DNA of 64,000 nucleotides from Limanda limanda. Taxonomy: Eukaryota; Chordata; Actinopteri; Pleuronectiformes; Pleuronectidae. Below are positions 62,779 to 64,000 of this stretch, piece after piece. Numbering within the stretch: position 1 is the stretch's first letter; every line of letters begins with the position of its first letter. Below the pieces are notes generated by a model. That model saw only the letters and a program-made list of their open reading frames with translations. It was not told the DNA's origin and ran no database searches. Location: contig NC_083658.1 in assembly GCF_963576545.1 (NCBI RefSeq), positions 9,078,928 to 9,142,927 on the forward strand, read 5' to 3'. The translations under genes were made by a program, and so were the position numbers.

Positions 62779-63592
62779 AGCTAATTAGTGCGATGTTCCA
62801 AATTTGATTAAATGGCAAAAACCCCTGATGATGCTAAGACGCACAGGGAATTTATGACACAAGACACACGGAGCTTCTCTTTCCTGCTTCTCCTTCCTTT
62901 TTCTCCATATTTATCACATCAAGATAATTCTTATCTGATCAGTACATGTTACTAACTTGACCCCTTTTCCCGGAGTTTCTGTGCCTTAGCGCCCGCGGAT
63001 GCAGGGCCACAGCTGTGGCCGCACCATGGGTTATGATTGTGGATCGCGTGTCGGAGGTCGCAATGGTGGATCCAGTTCGGTGGATTCTGTATCGTGCCAG
63101 CTGATCGTCGTTGTAATGGAGGATCCTTTGTCGCGTTGGCATCGGATGATGAGGGACCACGACCGAGGCGGCAGCTGATAATGGATTCTAACTGGCGGCG
63201 GTGGACAATGACTGTGGATTACAGTGGATCTCATCCTGATGCTGGATCGTGGTCTTGTTGGCTGCTGGCCAGAGACTGTGATTGCAGCGGGACTGCCTGA
63301 TACATAGTATTGAAAAATGTTTAGCCTCATGGATGCTGCTAAAAATCCTGATGATGTTTTCTTACACCTGACATCTATTGCACTTCTGTCCGTCCTGAGA
63401 GAGGGATCCCTCACATGTGGCTCTCTCTGAGGTTTCTACATATTTTTACCTGTGAAAAGGGTTTTTAGTAGTTTTTCCTTACTCTTGTTGAGGGTTAAGG
63501 ACAGAGGATGTCACACAATGTTAAAGCCCCATGAGACGAATTGTTATTTGTGAATGTGGGCTATACAAATAAAACTTGATTGATTGATTGAT
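62779..63592 (+). other. 3'UTR of the L2 element with a GTGGAT-rich segment
   Basis: Between the ORF2 stop and the tail the sequence is non-coding. In 63030-63260 short words such as GTGGAT, TGGATC and GATGATG recur irregularly, giving a quasi-periodic, G-rich stretch. The 87-codon plus-strand and 127-codon minus-strand frames here lie in this repetitive UTR and are not supported as genes. LINE 3'UTRs are where the element's own reverse transcriptase recognises its RNA; which part does so here is unknown. Confidence 0.7.
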
Positions 63593-63603
63593 GATAGACT
63601 TAA

Positions 63604-63650
63604 CCAAGCCACCCATCCCTATAACCAGCCCAACCAACTCATCCACCCAT
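63604..63650. repeat. CCAT-type satellite tract (right part)
   Basis: ACCAAGCCACCCATCCC and AACCAACTCATCCACCCAT units resume directly after the L2 tail, matching the style of 59584-59868. Confidence 0.7.
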
Positions 63651-64000
63651 TAACACATACAAACTGAAACAAAACACACATGACAATAAATACAATTAGT
63701 GGTAGCACAATGTTTGTGGTAGCACCAGATTCTTTGACAAATTTCGACACATGTTTAAAACATTTTACTAAATGGTAATTGTGTTTGTTCGGTGAGCAGC
63801 TACATTTACATATATGCACAGGGGAATAATAGGCAGTAAAAAGGAAACCCAAATTAATAAAATACAGTATTTTGAGATATAAACTCCCTTGGTATTTATA
63901 GTACATTCATTTTCTCATCATATTTACAATGTTGGATTGCGGCCTATCAAACAAGTCGTGAACTTTTTTAAGAAGGAGAAGTGTGACAAAGCGGTCTGGG
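63651..64000. other. AT-rich non-coding DNA
   Basis: No gene or repeat is recognised up to the end of the window. The 95-codon minus-strand frame has no domain. Confidence 0.5.

Larger units (their letters stand above)
59869..63592 (+). mobile_element. 5'-truncated L2-clade LINE
   Basis: The element spans the ORF2 frame, an approximately 800-bp 3'UTR and a terminal short tandem repeat (TTGATTGATTGATTGA, about 63576-63591) in place of a poly(A) tail, preceded by ACAAATAAAA. That tail and the reverse transcriptase sequence suit the L2 clade, abundant in teleosts; assignment against CR1 or Rex1 is from memory. No clear target-site duplication is visible, but both flanks are CCAT-type repeat, which would hide one. 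The 5' junction falls near 59869-59880, so the 5'UTR and any ORF1 are missing. Confidence 0.85.

Overview
The window looks like non-coding chromosomal DNA from a ray-finned (teleost) fish. It has no compact or bacterial gene layout. It is crowded with long CA/GT, CT, GATA, CCCT and CCAT microsatellites, and it carries fish-type transposon remnants: an L2-clade LINE with a TTGA-repeat tail, a 5'-truncated L1-type LINE, a MITE with TTAA-type ends, and several short interspersed families. Nearly every open reading frame outside the LINEs is either a frame through a simple repeat or short, unsupported chance coding. The species cannot be named from the sequence alone.

Layout. (1) 1-20.8 kb: non-coding, with microsatellites, a 5'-truncated L1 copy at 10.67-11.07 kb flanked by a perfect 15-bp target-site duplication, an almost perfect 56-nt hairpin at 14.83 kb, and a degenerate 21-bp minisatellite at 16.93-17.39 kb. 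(2) 20.79-21.06 kb: the only good candidate for a host protein-coding exon. It is a minus-strand first exon in CpG-rich DNA, encoding a signal-peptide-like N terminus and ending at a splice donor. If real, the first 20.8 kb would be its first intron or downstream sequence. (3) 21.30-21.80 kb: a complete fold-back MITE, followed by a probable LINE tail fragment. (4) 22.6-23.73 kb: a roughly 1.1-kb GATA array with internal variant blocks. (5) 23.8-59.6 kb: a long gene-poor stretch with dispersed repeat copies, a three-copy diverged local repeat at 45.2-46.0 kb, and further microsatellites. (6) 59.58-63.65 kb: an L2 LINE encoding endonuclease and reverse transcriptase, inserted inside a CCAT-type repeat and broken by one in-frame stop codon.

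No operon, CRISPR array, rRNA or convincing tRNA was found. The most useful leads are the nearly intact L2 copy nested in a satellite-like tract, a dispersed repeat family whose five copies each carry a CTCF-like core (CCACCAGGGGGCG or one change from it), the hairpin at 14.83 kb, and the candidate first exon. I did not find a clearly new multi-gene system.
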